Source: Trichobilharzia szidati (taxonomy: Eukaryota > Platyhelminthes > Trematoda > Strigeidida > Schistosomatidae). Taken from it: a DNA stretch of 64,000 nucleotides. This document shows, in pieces, positions 21,590 through 31,799 of the stretch. The position numbers were made by a program, and so were the translations under genes. A model generated the notes under the pieces. That model was not told the DNA's origin. It did no database searches and saw only the letters and a program-made list of their open reading frames with translations. The DNA is taken from NCBI GenBank assembly GCA_944472155.2, contig OX235273.1, positions 9,831,204 to 9,895,203 on the forward strand. Direction: 5' to 3'. Within the stretch, counting starts at the first letter, position 1, and each line of letters opens with the position of its first letter.

Positions 21590-22100
21590 AGTCTGAACGA
21601 AGAATATTCTTTTCAATAAGTCCTCCTCTTCAGGTTATTACAATTATACAATATAATATTTATTGTCGTTATAATAATGATAGCCAGTTATGCGGCGGAT
21701 ACATTTTTAACGTAGAGTAACAGATTAGTTATGGGGTGTCAAAATAAACAGTCGTATTTGTATAACAAATGTGCTAGGCTGAAATCGATTACAAAATATT
21801 GTAAAACGGGAGACAGTGGTGGTGATAAGTTGTCATAATAGATTTGTAGAGTGTGGGGTAGGAGACATTTGACAAGTCAGTTCAAGGTTATAAAAGGTGT
21901 CAGGTGAGTGGCTAGTACAAAGTGGTATGTATCAAAGAGGAGATAGTAAGATTGCAATGAGAGGTTCATAATGAAATAACGAATGTGTGAAATAAAACAG
22001 GTGGAGGCATACATTGAGAAAAGAGATAATATCACTAATAATAAGTCCGTACAGTATAAGTGGAAAATTCGATAGTATTGAGAGAATGTTTGAATGAAGG
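21590..22100 (-). repeat. PLE 3' untranslated arm with hammerhead-like motif
   Basis: Lies downstream of the minus-strand PLE end at 22162-22452 and is its 3' region. It is also the reverse complement of 22455-22985. At its end on the minus strand: AACCTGAAGA (21627-21636), GAAA (21611-21614) and a self-complementary AAGAATATTCTT, then C at the cleavage position and GTTC. This is the same hammerhead layout as at 38188 and 9134. Confidence 0.7.
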
Positions 22101-22161
22101 GCATAAATTAACACGAATAATAATTGCAATAATAGGAAAAAAAGAAAAAAAATCAAGAGGG

Positions 22162-22452
22162 TTAAGGGGAAGAAGTACTCTTGGTGAGAAGGAGAATCAT
22201 TAATCCAAGTTTGGCCGCGGTAGGAACAGCGTCTGGACGTGTTCTTTCTTTGGATGCAAAGTTCTGGTTACGTCGCCTTATTGCAACAGCTTCACCTATG
22301 TGTAGGAGATGTAAGCGAACTGTATGTGATAATGACTTCGGAATTCGGTATATGACCCTGAAAGCGGTGATGACATCGATATGTTGTCCAGTATCGACCA
22401 AGTGTGACAGGATCGAGCTTTTTATGCACTTAATTTCCCCCTGCTGAACCAA
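22162..22452 (-). pseudogene. Penelope-like C-terminal fragment
   Basis: Minus-strand frame: IKCIKSSILSHLVDTGQHID, VITAFRVIYRIPKSLSHTV, LLHIGEAVAIRRRNQNFAS. It matches the PLE-A and PLE-E ends (SSILDHLVQTGHKA, FSIIYRVPNKLP, EAIAIRLKQP). It is open over its length but lacks the endonuclease upstream. It sits in the loop between two inverted 0.5-kb arms. Confidence 0.85.
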
Positions 22453-22454
22453 GC

Positions 22455-22985
22455 AAACATTCTCTCAATACTATCGAATTTTCCATTTATACTATCCGGA
22501 CTTATTATTAGTGATATTATCTCTCTGCTCAAAATACGCTCCCAGCTGCCTTCATTTCATACATTCGTTATATCACTATGAACTTCTGGTTGCAGTCTCA
22601 CTATCTCCTCCTATTTAATACATACCACTTTGTACTAGCCACTCACTCACCTGACACCTTTTATAACCTTGAACTTACTTGTCAAATGTCTCCTACCCCA
22701 CACTCTACAAATCTATTATGACGACTAATCACCACCATTGTCTCCCATTTCACAATATTTTGTAATCGATTTTAGCCCAGAGCACGTTTGTCATACAAAT
22801 ACGACTATTTATTTTGGCACCCCAGAATTACTAATCTGTTGTTATTCTACGTTGAAGAAAATTTATCCGCCGCATAACTGACTATCATTATTGTAACGAC
22901 AACAAATATTATCATTTTATATTTTATAATTGTAAGAACCTGAAGAGGAGAAATTATTGAAAAGCATATTCTTCGCTCAGATTGA
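22455..22985 (+). repeat. Inverted copy of the PLE 3' arm
   Basis: Reverse complement of 21590-22100 with substitutions. It ends with GAACCTGAAGA (22936-22946), GAAA (22959-22962) and a short stem III, then C and GCTC, a hammerhead-like motif on the plus strand. Confidence 0.8.
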
Positions 22986-23039
22986 CTTTTAATTCGTGGG
23001 ATATGGGAATATTTCACACTATTAAATCTTTTAAAAAAT

Positions 23040-23340
23040 TAGAGACCCAGTAATACCAGACTGTATTAACTTCTTTACGCAACAGGTTAGACAAAATATC
23101 TTTCTAGAAATCAATATGCTGTGAGAATACCAGGAAATATCAGAGGAAGGACATACTTTGAGGTATTTAACATTCAACTTAATTTCAAATTCAATCCCTT
23201 CTATGATACATAGATCATCAGAATGAACCAGTTCAAGTAGACTACCTTTATGTCTAAAAGTGAAATTAACAGGCCAATATTTGAGGGGATATATCAATAA
23301 GACCATTCGGCAAGGACCACTGAATGTCAGTGACGCTATA
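23040..23340 (-). pseudogene. Possible CR1-like LINE fragment (post-RT)
   Basis: The minus-strand frame of 104 codons reads CIIEGIEFEIKLNVKYLKVC, PSSDISWYSHSILISRKIF. The pattern KYLxVxxSSDxxWxxHS is typical of the region after the polymerase core in CR1/Jockey-type LINEs. It could in principle be a host exon (AG at a pyrimidine tract, GTATGT after LNVKYLK), but the motif favours a LINE. Confidence 0.45.
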
Positions 23341-23367
23341 TACATCGCAAATTAGGAGACGTTGGAT

Positions 23368-23545
23368 TTCATCTCATTGGCTGAACGGTCAGTTGGCTCT
23401 CCTTGTAACTTGAAGGTTGGCCATTCGACGCCTGACAGTCGTTTCATGACTGCATACAGATGAAGAGGAATCCCACTAAAGAGCGATGAAACAACTATTC
23501 ACCAACACTCAACACTGGTTCTACCAATGGTTCTCCAACTGAACC
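23368..23545 (+). mobile_element. SINE-Thr fragment
   Basis: CTCATTGGCTGAACGGTCAG tRNA-like part, CTCCTTGTAACTTGAAGG, GCATACAGATGAAGAGGAAT and AGCGATGAAACAACTATTC. Decayed. Confidence 0.65.
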
Positions 23546-23599
23546 GAGTTCGTGATCAAATGTGAAATCGATCGAATCCACGCAAACCAGATACTTTCA

Positions 23600-24545
23600 A
23601 AAGTATTCAAAACTAATTAAATCTCCAGCGGGCAATGAAGAAACAGGCATAAAATGAACCCTAAAGAAAAACTTGGAGGATTTGGACTTTGCCGATGATA
23701 TATGTCTGATTTCCCACAAACTGGAAGATATGCAAGCAAAAAACAACACGTTGGCAGAACAAGCATCAAAGATAGCAAGGACTTCAGATGAACATAGTGA
23801 AAACAGAGGTGATGAAGATTCCTGGGCAACACCACCACCAACAGCAACAACAACAACGGACAACAATCAGCCAGAATAAACGGGAGGAACCTGAAAGAAA
23901 CAACCTCTTTTACCTACCGACCTGGAAAGCATCGTTTCAACTACAGGCCGACGGAACTGACGAGGATATCAAAGCAAGAATCAGAAAAGCAAGACACGCT
24001 TTCACTACTCTCAAGTCTGTGTGGAGGTCAACAGCACACACCACCAAAAATAACATCCGGATTTTCAACTCCAATGTGAAGTCAGTCAGTGCTGCTATAC
24101 GGATCAGAGACTTGGCCAGCGCATCATAAAGAGCATCTCAAACAAACTACAGACCTTCATTAACAGTTGTATTCGCTCAATACTACTCAAGATCAGATGA
24201 CCGGCCAGGAAAGATCAGTAACAAAGATCTCTGGCAATGAGCGAACCAACCCAGCAGGAACCGATTGTGCAACAAATAGAAAGGAAGAAATCGAGATGGA
24301 TTGGCCATACTCTGAGAAAACAATGCATCAAGTGACATCACTAGACAAGCCATTGTTCGAGTGGAATCCGAAAGGGAAGCGGCGAGTTGGTCATCAGTGC
24401 AAGGGTGACTTGGAGGAGGTCATGTGAAGAGGAGATGAAAACGTGTGGGCAGACTTGGAGCCAGGTGAAAACTCTAGCAATGGAGACACGCGTCTGAAGC
24501 CCTATAATCCTTTAGGAATTAAAGGAAATAATAATAATAATAATA
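23600..24545 (+). pseudogene. RTE-like LINE with FADD motif, subfamily 2
   Basis: The frame at 23673 begins with the RT catalytic block DLDFADDICLISHKLEDMQA followed by KNNTLAEQASKIA. Later frames give IRKARHAFTTLKSVWRSTAH, the IRPAR..ERSVTKISGNE region and EWNPKGKRRVGHQCKGDLEE. The tail is GAAGCCCTATAATCC then an (AAT)n run at 24525-24545. Frameshifts at about 23800 and 24130 break it. Confidence 0.85.
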
Positions 24546-24637
24546 AAATCTCTAAACACAATCCCTAACCAACCAACCGGACAATCCACTATCGATTCAT
24601 CCAGACAAAAAAAAATAACAAAAAGAAGCACACTTAC

Positions 24638-24953
24638 TCAATCTTATTGATTCGTTGAGTATCTAAACCATCAACATTAAGAGTATTTTCATTTTTAGAG
24701 TATGTTCTAAACTGGCTTATATCATTTTCACCACTGAATACTTCTGTATTGTTCAATTTATGATTAATATTTATAGAAATTTCAGTTTGATTATTATTAT
24801 TTAAAGTATTCCCAGTGTCTTCACGGTGTTGTTGCTGTTGTTGTTGTTGTTGTTTATCAGCTGTTGCTAATGACAACGATGTAGACGGGGATGAGATTGA
24901 TAGAGAATTCGATGGAAGTGTATAATGCCTTCTTCGTGTACGATTAACGCTGG
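24638..24953 (-). CDS. Internal exon of an unidentified host gene
   Basis: This is the best host-gene candidate. On the minus strand a long pyrimidine-rich tract ends TTCTTCTAG (AG at 24955-24954), the exon starts with CC at 24953 and ends at 24638 before GTAAGT (24637-24632). The 316 bases equal 2 + 104 codons + 2. The peptide runs SVNRTRRRHYTLPSNSLSIS, SPSTSLSLATADK, eight glutamines, then an Asn/Ser/Glu-rich part ending DGLDTQRINKI. It is basic then serine-rich and probably disordered, with no domain I recognise. The Q run uses mostly CAA. There is no retroelement similarity, and the frame stops directly after the donor, as an exon should. Confidence 0.8.
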
Positions 24954-25107
24954 CTAGAAGAATGGATGAAAGTGGAAAGAAAACAACAAAAAAAGAAAAA
25001 TCAATACTCAAATTTCAATTATCAATTGATACATAGACTATTTAATTGAATTTTAGATTTTCCCGTCGATTGATTGGACCGATTGACATGTTGGTTTCTC
25101 CTGCAGA

Positions 25108-25312
25108 TGCTTCAACGATGTCTGGACCCAAGAGGTCTAGTGGATAACGCTTCGGCGTTTGAAACTATGGGTACTGGGTTAGAGCCTCGGTGGGAACATC
25201 ATCACTCAATGACTGGGGAATGCAGGCACATCCAGCTGGTTGACGAGTCCCAAATGGGACGAAATGCGCATTGTCCTGCATTCCACTGCTAGTCACCATC
25301 CAATATAAAAAC
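25108..25312 (+). mobile_element. SM-alpha-like SINE
   Basis: A tRNA-like head (AAGAGGTCTAGTGGATAACG as box A region; ACTGGGTTAGAGCCTCGG as box B region) precedes a hammerhead module and GCTAGTCACCATCCA. The layout CATCCAGCTG..GACGAGTCCC, AAATGGGACGAAA, CTGCATTCCACTGCT closely follows the known SM-alpha ribozyme element of schistosomes. This is the clearest schistosome signature in the window. Confidence 0.8.
25217..25284 (+). ncRNA. SM-alpha hammerhead ribozyme, core altered
   Basis: GGAATGCAGG (25217-25226) and CCTGCATTCC (25275-25284) pair perfectly. TGACGA (25241-25246), stem II GTCCC/GGGAC (25247-25251 with 25256-25260), GAAA (25261-25264) and cleavage triplet GTC (25273-25275) are present. 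The base before TGACGA is T where the ribozyme needs C, because GTT-like bases separate CTG from GACGA. Predicted weak or inactive. Confidence 0.7.
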
Positions 25313-25609
25313 ACTAAATACGAAAAGTGAACAGATCTAGTTCCGTAATTCTTTTGCATTTCGAGTGATCCGTAGAGCTACTAGAAATTGGATTTAAAGT
25401 ATCATGAGGTGAAGCTCCTAGGCTGACGTATGACCTTCCCTCTTTTCTTTGTCTAATATCTATCAAAGCCAGTAAGGAAGACGACGTTTATGAATACGCA
25501 TTGGTCAGGAGTTCAACCCAGACTACTTGCTTGTTTCGCTAACTCGCTGTAAGCTCTTACTCATGTAGTCAGGTAAGAGCCTACGGCGAGTTGTCATCTG
25601 AAGTGGCGA
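25313..25609. other. No gene seen
   Basis: Possible decayed tRNA-like stretch near 25480-25570; nothing firm. Confidence 0.35.
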
Positions 25610-26300
25610 CAGCTAGCGGTGTACGTCATGGATGACCACTGTATCCATTTCTATTTAATTTTATCATAGATGTATTAATGGAATTAACCATAACTGACTT
25701 CAGAGACTCAGAGATTGACTTGTCACCACCGGGGAACAATCTCGTTAACTTAGAATATATAGATGATATAGTCCTCCCATCTGGGTGAAGACGCTGACAA
25801 AATGCAGAGTCTTCTGAACACCTTGAGGGGCAGCAATCTTTGAATGTTTGATATGCGATTCACTTGCTCCCGTCAAATCTAAAATGATGCTTCAGGACTG
25901 GAATATATCGACTCACTCCTAGCTCAAAGATAGGGAGTGAAGAGTGTTGCCCACTTCACTTATTTGAGGAGTTGTATCAGCCAGTGCCAGTGGGTTGATC
26001 GCTGACGAAATCTCAGCACGGATACAGAAGGCTAGTTTCGCATATGCTAGTTTACGCCACCTCTGGCGTAGACGTGATATCCGTCTGGCTATCGATCAAA
26101 GGACGTGTGTACAGCTCATTAGTCCACTCTGTCCTCTTTTATGGCTGTGAGTGAGACCTGGCCACTGAAAGTGGAGGACATGAAAAGGTTAACTAGCTGT
26201 CTTTGATCATAGGTGTCTGCGTTCTGTCTCCCGTGTTAAGTGGCATAATAGGACGAGCAATATTGAGGTTAGGCATCGGTCCACTGCTAAGTAAGGAGAA
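25610..26300 (+). pseudogene. LINE-2 with RT motif remnant
   Basis: GATGACCACTGTATCC then TTAGAATATATAGATGATAT gives LEYIDDIVL, the RT YADD block with A to I, followed by KMQSLLNTL. Further on come RIQKASFAYASLRHLWRRRD, IRLAIDQRTCVQLI and the GETWPLKVEDMKRL region. Many stops and shifts. It covers more of the RT than the other LINE-2 copies. Confidence 0.8.
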
Positions 26301-26939
26301 GGAATCAACTCCAGGCCAGTACATAGCTTTTAGGTGTCAGCGGTCCCATGGCAGAATACTCGCCAACAATACAGGTGAACAAGATTCGATTGTCACACGG
26401 CACAATTCTAAATACTGTCTAGTTGACAATACTACCAAAACAACCAAAGGAATTTCAGAGCACACAGCCTGAAGCAAAGAAATGTACACCACTCAGTTCA
26501 GAAAACACAATTCAATTAAAATCCTTAAATGGCTATCTCAAATAAAAATGGATGAACATTAAGACCAATGTTGCTTTCAGAGTAAAATTCTAGAAAAAAA
26601 GTCATCTTATACTCATGGAATTCGCCATCTTTAAGTTTTATCAGGGTATTGTTGCACAAGACCGAGCTTGCTGTTCATGGTCTCTTGGTTTTCCCTTATC
26701 ATTCGTCCATCAGACACATCAACTAGTTATGACATGATTAATCAAATCACGCAAATGAGATCAGATAATCAACTGATGAGATATTATAAATGGCCGAGTC
26801 ATTCAAACACATATTTCTGAGCTTTAAAGACTATCAAATCAAAGCCAAATCAGTTATATGCTATCTGTCAATTGTGTTGATGATCGCACAAGCCAATCAA
26901 TTGCTTAAATTTCAATTTCAAACCAAATTCATTTAGAGG
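26301..26939. other. Spacer, possible tRNA-Gly-like scrap
   Basis: 26325-26365 (GTGTCAGCGGTCCCATGGCA, ATACTCGCCAAC) resembles a SINE-Gly head without a box B. The remainder shows no feature. Confidence 0.35.
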
Positions 26940-27085
26940 GATCATTGAAGACAAGGGTGCATTGGACAGCTGTTTCATCCCTTGCCCTGGGATCTTCATC
27001 AGTGCAAAGCCACAGCCCCATTGTCAGGGATCGAACCCCGGACCTTTCATAGTACCAGATCAAACTCAATGAACATTTAGCTACT
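26940..27085 (-). mobile_element. Hammerhead-type SINE fragment
   Basis: On the minus strand: box B GGGGTTCGATCCCTGACAAT, GCACTGATGAAGATCCCAGG, GGGATGAAACAGCTGTCCAA. Stem II GATCCC/GGGAT pairs. The tRNA-like head differs from SINE-Thr and is closer to the SM-alpha head at 45313. Confidence 0.6.
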
Positions 27086-27513
27086 TGGCACGGAATTCAA
27101 TGACCCGTGAATTCTTACTTTATCAAGCAATGACTTCGATGAGCATTCACTTCACCTTGACTGATATTTTGAGGATCCTACTGATCATGACGCCTAGCTA
27201 CAGCTGGAGGACATCCATTCAGCAGCCATCGGTGAACTGGCAATTGTTATTCACACTATACGATTTGTAGGAATTTGGATACTTTGGGAGATACTTAAAC
27301 TTAGGATTTTAAGAAAATCAACCACGTGTATGGGTAAGTAAAGGGAAAAATGCACATACGTACAGTTCAGAGATTAAATTTCAAAAAGCTCTCATCTGAA
27401 ATTCTGGCTAATAGGGTCAGTCTCCCTGAAGGATTAATTACACAACACTGGCATCATGTCATAGAAAGACAAGATTACTAGGGAATAAATGAATTACTGG
27501 ATTCCAGTCAAGG
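27086..27513. other. Spacer, no gene seen
   Basis: A 61-codon plus frame (27085-27270) has no motif. No repeat family recognised. Confidence 0.4.
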
Positions 27514-27817
27514 TGTGGTGAGAGCTGGCTGCTAGCCAAAGTTGGTAGACAGTAATTGACGTCATTGTTTATGTCACCAATATTGGTGGTGAGAAAATGA
27601 GAAGAAAGGCTTTGCGTAGGCGGATACAGTTAGCACATGGATGATCTGACACAGCCACAAAGAGATGCAAGGTTAACTTTCTGTGAGAAACAAACAATCA
27701 AAAGACTGTATTTTCTGCTAACAATAATCTACACTAATGTACATTAAAATCTATAAATATGTGTTGATTTTCCTTAATAAACGATCTGTTGCCTGACCCT
27801 TATCTTCTGTTGTTACA
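27514..27817 (+). mobile_element. Solo gypsy LTR
   Basis: Starts TGTGGTGAGAGCTGG and ends TTCTGTTGTTACA; closely matches 12788-13122 with short deletions. No internal sequence flanks it. CAAGG before and AAAGG after could be a 5-bp target duplication with one change. Best read as the product of LTR-LTR recombination. Confidence 0.85.
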
Positions 27818-27954
27818 AAAGGAGTGAATGTTAACAGACTTGTCTTGTAAGAATGAGGCCACTCGCTGAATGTTAAAAAGCTCCACACACTCAGGCGAAG
27901 CGTATTTTCAGCGCTATTAAGCTTTCAATTATTCTTTCTATGAGTATTAATATA

Positions 27955-28045
27955 AATCCGTGGATTCTGAGTGGAACATGAGGCTTCAAGCTTCAGTAGC
28001 ATTGGTGTTGCCTTCTATGCTATGGGATTACTAGCCTCATACCTA
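27955..28045 (-). mobile_element. SINE-Gly tail fragment
   Basis: GAGTGGAACATGAGGCTTCA and GGATTACTAGCCTCATACC are the reverse complement of the SINE-Gly tail and body. Confidence 0.6.
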
Positions 28046-29103
28046 ACCTCCCGTGCACACATGTGCAGCAATTTGAGTCGCCACACGTCACTTAGCACAC
28101 AAAGCAAGAGAAGAAAGTAAAAAGAAATGCAAAACATAGATAGTAAACATAGATATAAGGCAAAAAGAATAGTAATATCGAAGAACCATATACTTTTATC
28201 AGATAAGTCACAAAGAATGGATGCATCTGCACCAGGCATCACTGAGAACGACGATTTTGGGCCATAACACCAATTGTCTCTAACCGTCACGAGGATCCCA
28301 AGTAGGAAATGAATTTCATTGATCGATGAATCCATGTCTTGGTGTGACCACCACTAGCTAACTCTTTTCCAACCTGATCCATGCTATGTCAGCTAACATT
28401 GCTCGTCGAGGAGGGCGATAAATAGGCATGCATGCGTAACACATGTCTTAACCATTTCAATCGATGTAACTTTATAGCCTCGTTTATTGATTTCCCCTCC
28501 TTACCTACCAGTCTATCTACGCCTAACCTCAAAGTTGCTCATCTTATTATACCAGCACTTCACACGGGCGATAGAACGCAGACAGCTAGACAAGCTTTTC
28601 ATGTCTCCCACTTTCAATAGTCATGTTTCACAGCCTGCAATAAAGGAGGACGGAGCGGATTGCTGTGAAGTACACACGCCCTTTCGAAGACAGCCAGTCG
28701 GATATGACGTCAACTAAGCCAGAAATAGAGTAATTTGGCCAAAAAAGTGCCAAACGAGCCTTCTGTATCCATGCTGAGATTTCGTCAGTGATCAACCCGT
28801 TGTTGTAAATGGCTGATGCAACTCCTCAAGTAAGTGTGAAATGGTCAACACGCTTCACTAACCACTTCACTCATACTTATCTTTAAGCTAGGGATGTGTG
28901 AGTCGATGTAGTCCAGTCCTGAAGCATCACCTTACATTTGACGGGAGCAGGTGAATTGCATGTCCAACATTCGCAAATTACAGCTGAAGGTGTTGAGAAG
29001 ACTGTGCTCTATTTTGTCAGAATCTTCACCTAGGAGGGAAGATTATATCATCTGTATACTCTAAGTCAACGAGATTATTCTCTAGTGGTAACAAGTCAAT
29101 ATA
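28045..29103 (-). pseudogene. LINE-2 3' half
   Basis: Runs from an upstream RT part near 29100 (reverse complement of TTAGAGTATACAGATGATAT, reading LEYTDDIIF) through the tail region to the 3' untranslated part (28060-28280). LINE-2 landmarks on the minus strand include CAGAAGGCTCG, GACTGGCTGTCTTC, GAAATCAATAAACGAGGC and TGAAGTGCTGG. Frame broken throughout. Confidence 0.75.
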
Positions 29104-29230
29104 TCAAAACCAGAATCCGAATGGCACGACAGGCCTTCACCAATCTGAAATCAATATAGAAATATGCTACACTCAGAATGAAGAGCAGAATTTGGATTTC
29201 CAGCACCAATATCAAGTCAATTCTTGTTTA
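29104..29230 (+). pseudogene. RTE-like LINE, first piece (split)
   Basis: ATCCGAATGGCACGACAGGC and CTTCACCAATCTGAAATC match the block at 10720-10770. The copy is interrupted at 29230 by a SINE-Thr and resumes at 29641. Confidence 0.8.
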
Positions 29231-29640
29231 CAGGATTTCATCATGAGGTGACATTAGTTAGAGAACCATTGGAAAACCTGGGAGTACTGGACAGTTGTTT
29301 CGTCCTAGTTTGGGACGCTTCATCAGTACGCACCCACACTGCGGGGTTCGAACCCAGGACCTTTTGGTTACAAGGCTAGTGAGCTCGTAGACCATTAAGC
29401 CACCGGGACGCGATCCAATGGCCAGTTCATGAATTTTAACTTTTGCCAATTCACGACATAGCGCGACCCCTAGCCAATGTTTTCGGCGAGTATTTGTCCT
29501 CACACCCGACGTGCTGCACCCTACTGGTCACGACTTCCCTCTGGAACCCCAGGTGACTCCCCCCCCTTGAATAGGGCAAGTCGCTAGTGTGCATCGCATT
29601 GATATTAAAGTGTTGGTTTGTACAAACCAACACTTGAATA
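29231..29640 (-). mobile_element. SINE-Thr with 14-bp target duplication
   Basis: A complete minus-strand SINE-Thr flanked by TCAATTCTTGTTTA (29217-29230 and 29641-29654). Its 3' end is ...TCATGATGAAATCCTG; its 5' end carries a short palindrome (TGTTGGTTTGTACAAACCAACA region). The tRNA-like part has CCTTGTAACC and box B GGGTTCGAACCCCGC. Hammerhead: GTACTG, ATGAAGC, GTCC/GGAC, GAAAC, CTGTC, CAGTAC. Confidence 0.9.
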
Positions 29641-30067
29641 TCAATTCTTGTTTATAAATAAAGAACTGGCACGTCACGAGAAGCATATCCAACACAAGTC
29701 ACTTCAGACTTTATCAACAGCTACTGCTTTCTCTGGCTCCAAGCAGAAGATCAGATGGCCCCGGCCAGAAGGGATTAGCAAACAGATAACTCTGACAAGT
29801 GACGCACCAAACAAGAAAATGGTGATGGATCGTCGGACACATTCACACACACACACACACAACTGTGGACACCATTGACTGATATCGCGCACTAAGCCAA
29901 ACCTCAAATGGCACCCGGATGTAAAGCATACAACGAGTTAGGCGTTGATTCAAGGGTGATTTAGAGGAGATCGCGTGAAAAGAAGATGAGCGCTTATGGG
30001 TAATTGTGGAGGCAGACGAAGACACACTTCAGAGAAGAGAGTGTAAGATAGTTATGCCGCTGAAGCC
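29641..30067 (+). pseudogene. RTE-like LINE, second piece (split)
   Basis: CTGGCACGTCACGAGAAGC and AAGATCAGATGGCCCCGGCC continue the copy begun at 29104. The family tail TGAAGCCATACGGTTCACTC is cut at 30080 by Element X and ends at 30729-30752 with CACAAGGGAATAATAATAAC. Confidence 0.8.
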
Positions 30068-30080
30068 ATACGGTTCACTC

Positions 30081-30715
30081 AGCCTCCAAAGCCTCAGGAT
30101 GGTCGGGGTTGGGTGCCTTGCGCTGCGGGTTGGCCACCCCTCCGCACACCTCTTGAAATGCTCCCATATGACCGGGCGTCTTTCATAGCCTCTCCTGAGG
30201 AAGTCCTACTCACTGCCTTCACGTGGCGGAGGTGTTTTTCACCAAAGTGAGAGGGCGAAAGCGGATGCCCGGCGCTTTTCACCGGGTTGACTGTCCATTG
30301 GATGACAGTCTAGGGGAGATGGCTAAACCCTGATTCCAAAACTCCAACGACTGGCGTATGAAGCTCACTGGAGCTCACCGGCAGACGTATGGACAAAGGG
30401 CTTGTTGGATGTCCTGGATGTCTGGCCCCATTCAAAAAGGCGTATGAACCGAACTCCGGTCACCGGCTGCCAATGGATAGTGGACTCTCTACTCCACTCC
30501 TACTGCCTTGTAGGTCACACTTGGTTGTGTAAAGGCTAGAGCTGCACTCTCAAACAAAAGGCCGAGCGATTCTGGGGACATCACTAGTACCAAATTCCCA
30601 TGAAACTTCATGAAATCTCTTACAATATCGCCGCGCCTGGGCAGCGATGATTCGAGATGTTCATGAAGCCGGCTCATCCTCCCGTAGGAGATAGCCGAAG
30701 TAAAGTAAAGTAAGT
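30081..30715 (+). mobile_element. Element X, unclassified insertion with 13-bp duplication
   Basis: ATACGGTTCACTC flanks it (30068-30080 and 30716-30728). It is GC-richer than its surroundings and ends GAAGTAAAGTAAAGTAAGT, a short AAAGT-type tail that suggests a retroposed element on the plus strand. Minus-strand frames carry no known motif. A degraded second copy lies at 62395-62760 (shared TTCACTGCCTTCACGT). Possibly a non-autonomous element or a 5'-truncated non-LTR end. Confidence 0.7.
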
Positions 30716-30752
30716 ATACGGTTCACTCGGGACACAAGGGAATAATAATAAC

Positions 30753-31799
30753 AATGAAAAATTAACTGTATACAACAATCGTAGGCAATTTCCACATCTT
30801 AAATCACTAATTATTAACTAATGTATACACTTATATGTAATTATTATTGTGATAAAAGTAGAGAAATTAGTACGTCCAAAAATCAGTAAACCACGGAAAC
30901 AAGAAAAAAACACCACCCCAACCACCACCACCAGCGACAACAACCACATAATAACGTAACACGTATATTATACACATTGTATGTAAGTATGAATGTATAT
31001 ATGTATTGATTCTAGTTCCTAGAATACACTACACAATGTGACGTTGATCACAAATTATACCAAATATGTTCAATGCTTCCATTGAACATTGAAAATAAAT
31101 AGGTGTAACAAAATGCAATTTAAAGTATTAAAACACAATCAATGTATCAATATGAGAAAAGGCTAAGAATCTGATTTATGCGTACATGTATAATAATATC
31201 ACGGGAAAGTTAAGTATGTGGTAAGGTGAGCGTATTCAGCGCGCATACACACACACAAATCAGCTGATTCACGCAAATAGATAATTACGGATATTGAACA
31301 TGTACGTCGTGTATATTTGTTTAAATCATCTATGAGAATGTGTATATACACCATATTGAACTTTGTGAATATATTTGAAAAATTTGTCAACACGCACATA
31401 TTTATATATACTAAAAAAAAACCTTTACTGATTCCTTGATGATTATGTATTATTACTATTATTATCTAAAAAAGGTATTTAGCTGAAGTTTTGAAGTGAA
31501 ATACCCAAACATTCTGATAAACAAAATACCTAAATGTTTATTTATATTTATACACAACATCAGATAGGAAGTAATTTATTAAACATTGAACAATTGGATA
31601 CACGTTGAACACGTTTTGTTTTAAACGTATTATTATCTCTACATACAAACATTCTCTGTGTATTACGTAAGGTGATATATATCTATATATGTTATATACG
31701 TTACAATACAAGGTGGAGGTTGGATACAAAAAGCGACCCATTTTGACGGGAGGGGAATGCAAATGGTACATTTTATTTATAATTGAGAGACATGAGTTT
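30753..31799. other. AT-rich unique spacer, no gene seen
   Basis: About 1 kb with poly-A and TATA-type runs. Frames on both strands are short and motif-free. No repeat family recognised. Confidence 0.5.

Noticed and set aside
22181..22447. Plus-strand frame of 88 codons
   Set aside because: It is the shadow of the minus-strand Penelope C-terminal frame, which has clear family motifs.
23031..23345. Host exon from the CIIEGIEFEIKLNVKYLK stretch
   Set aside because: Possible splice borders exist, but the downstream SSDISWYSHS pattern is typical of CR1-like LINEs and the frame continues through the supposed donor.
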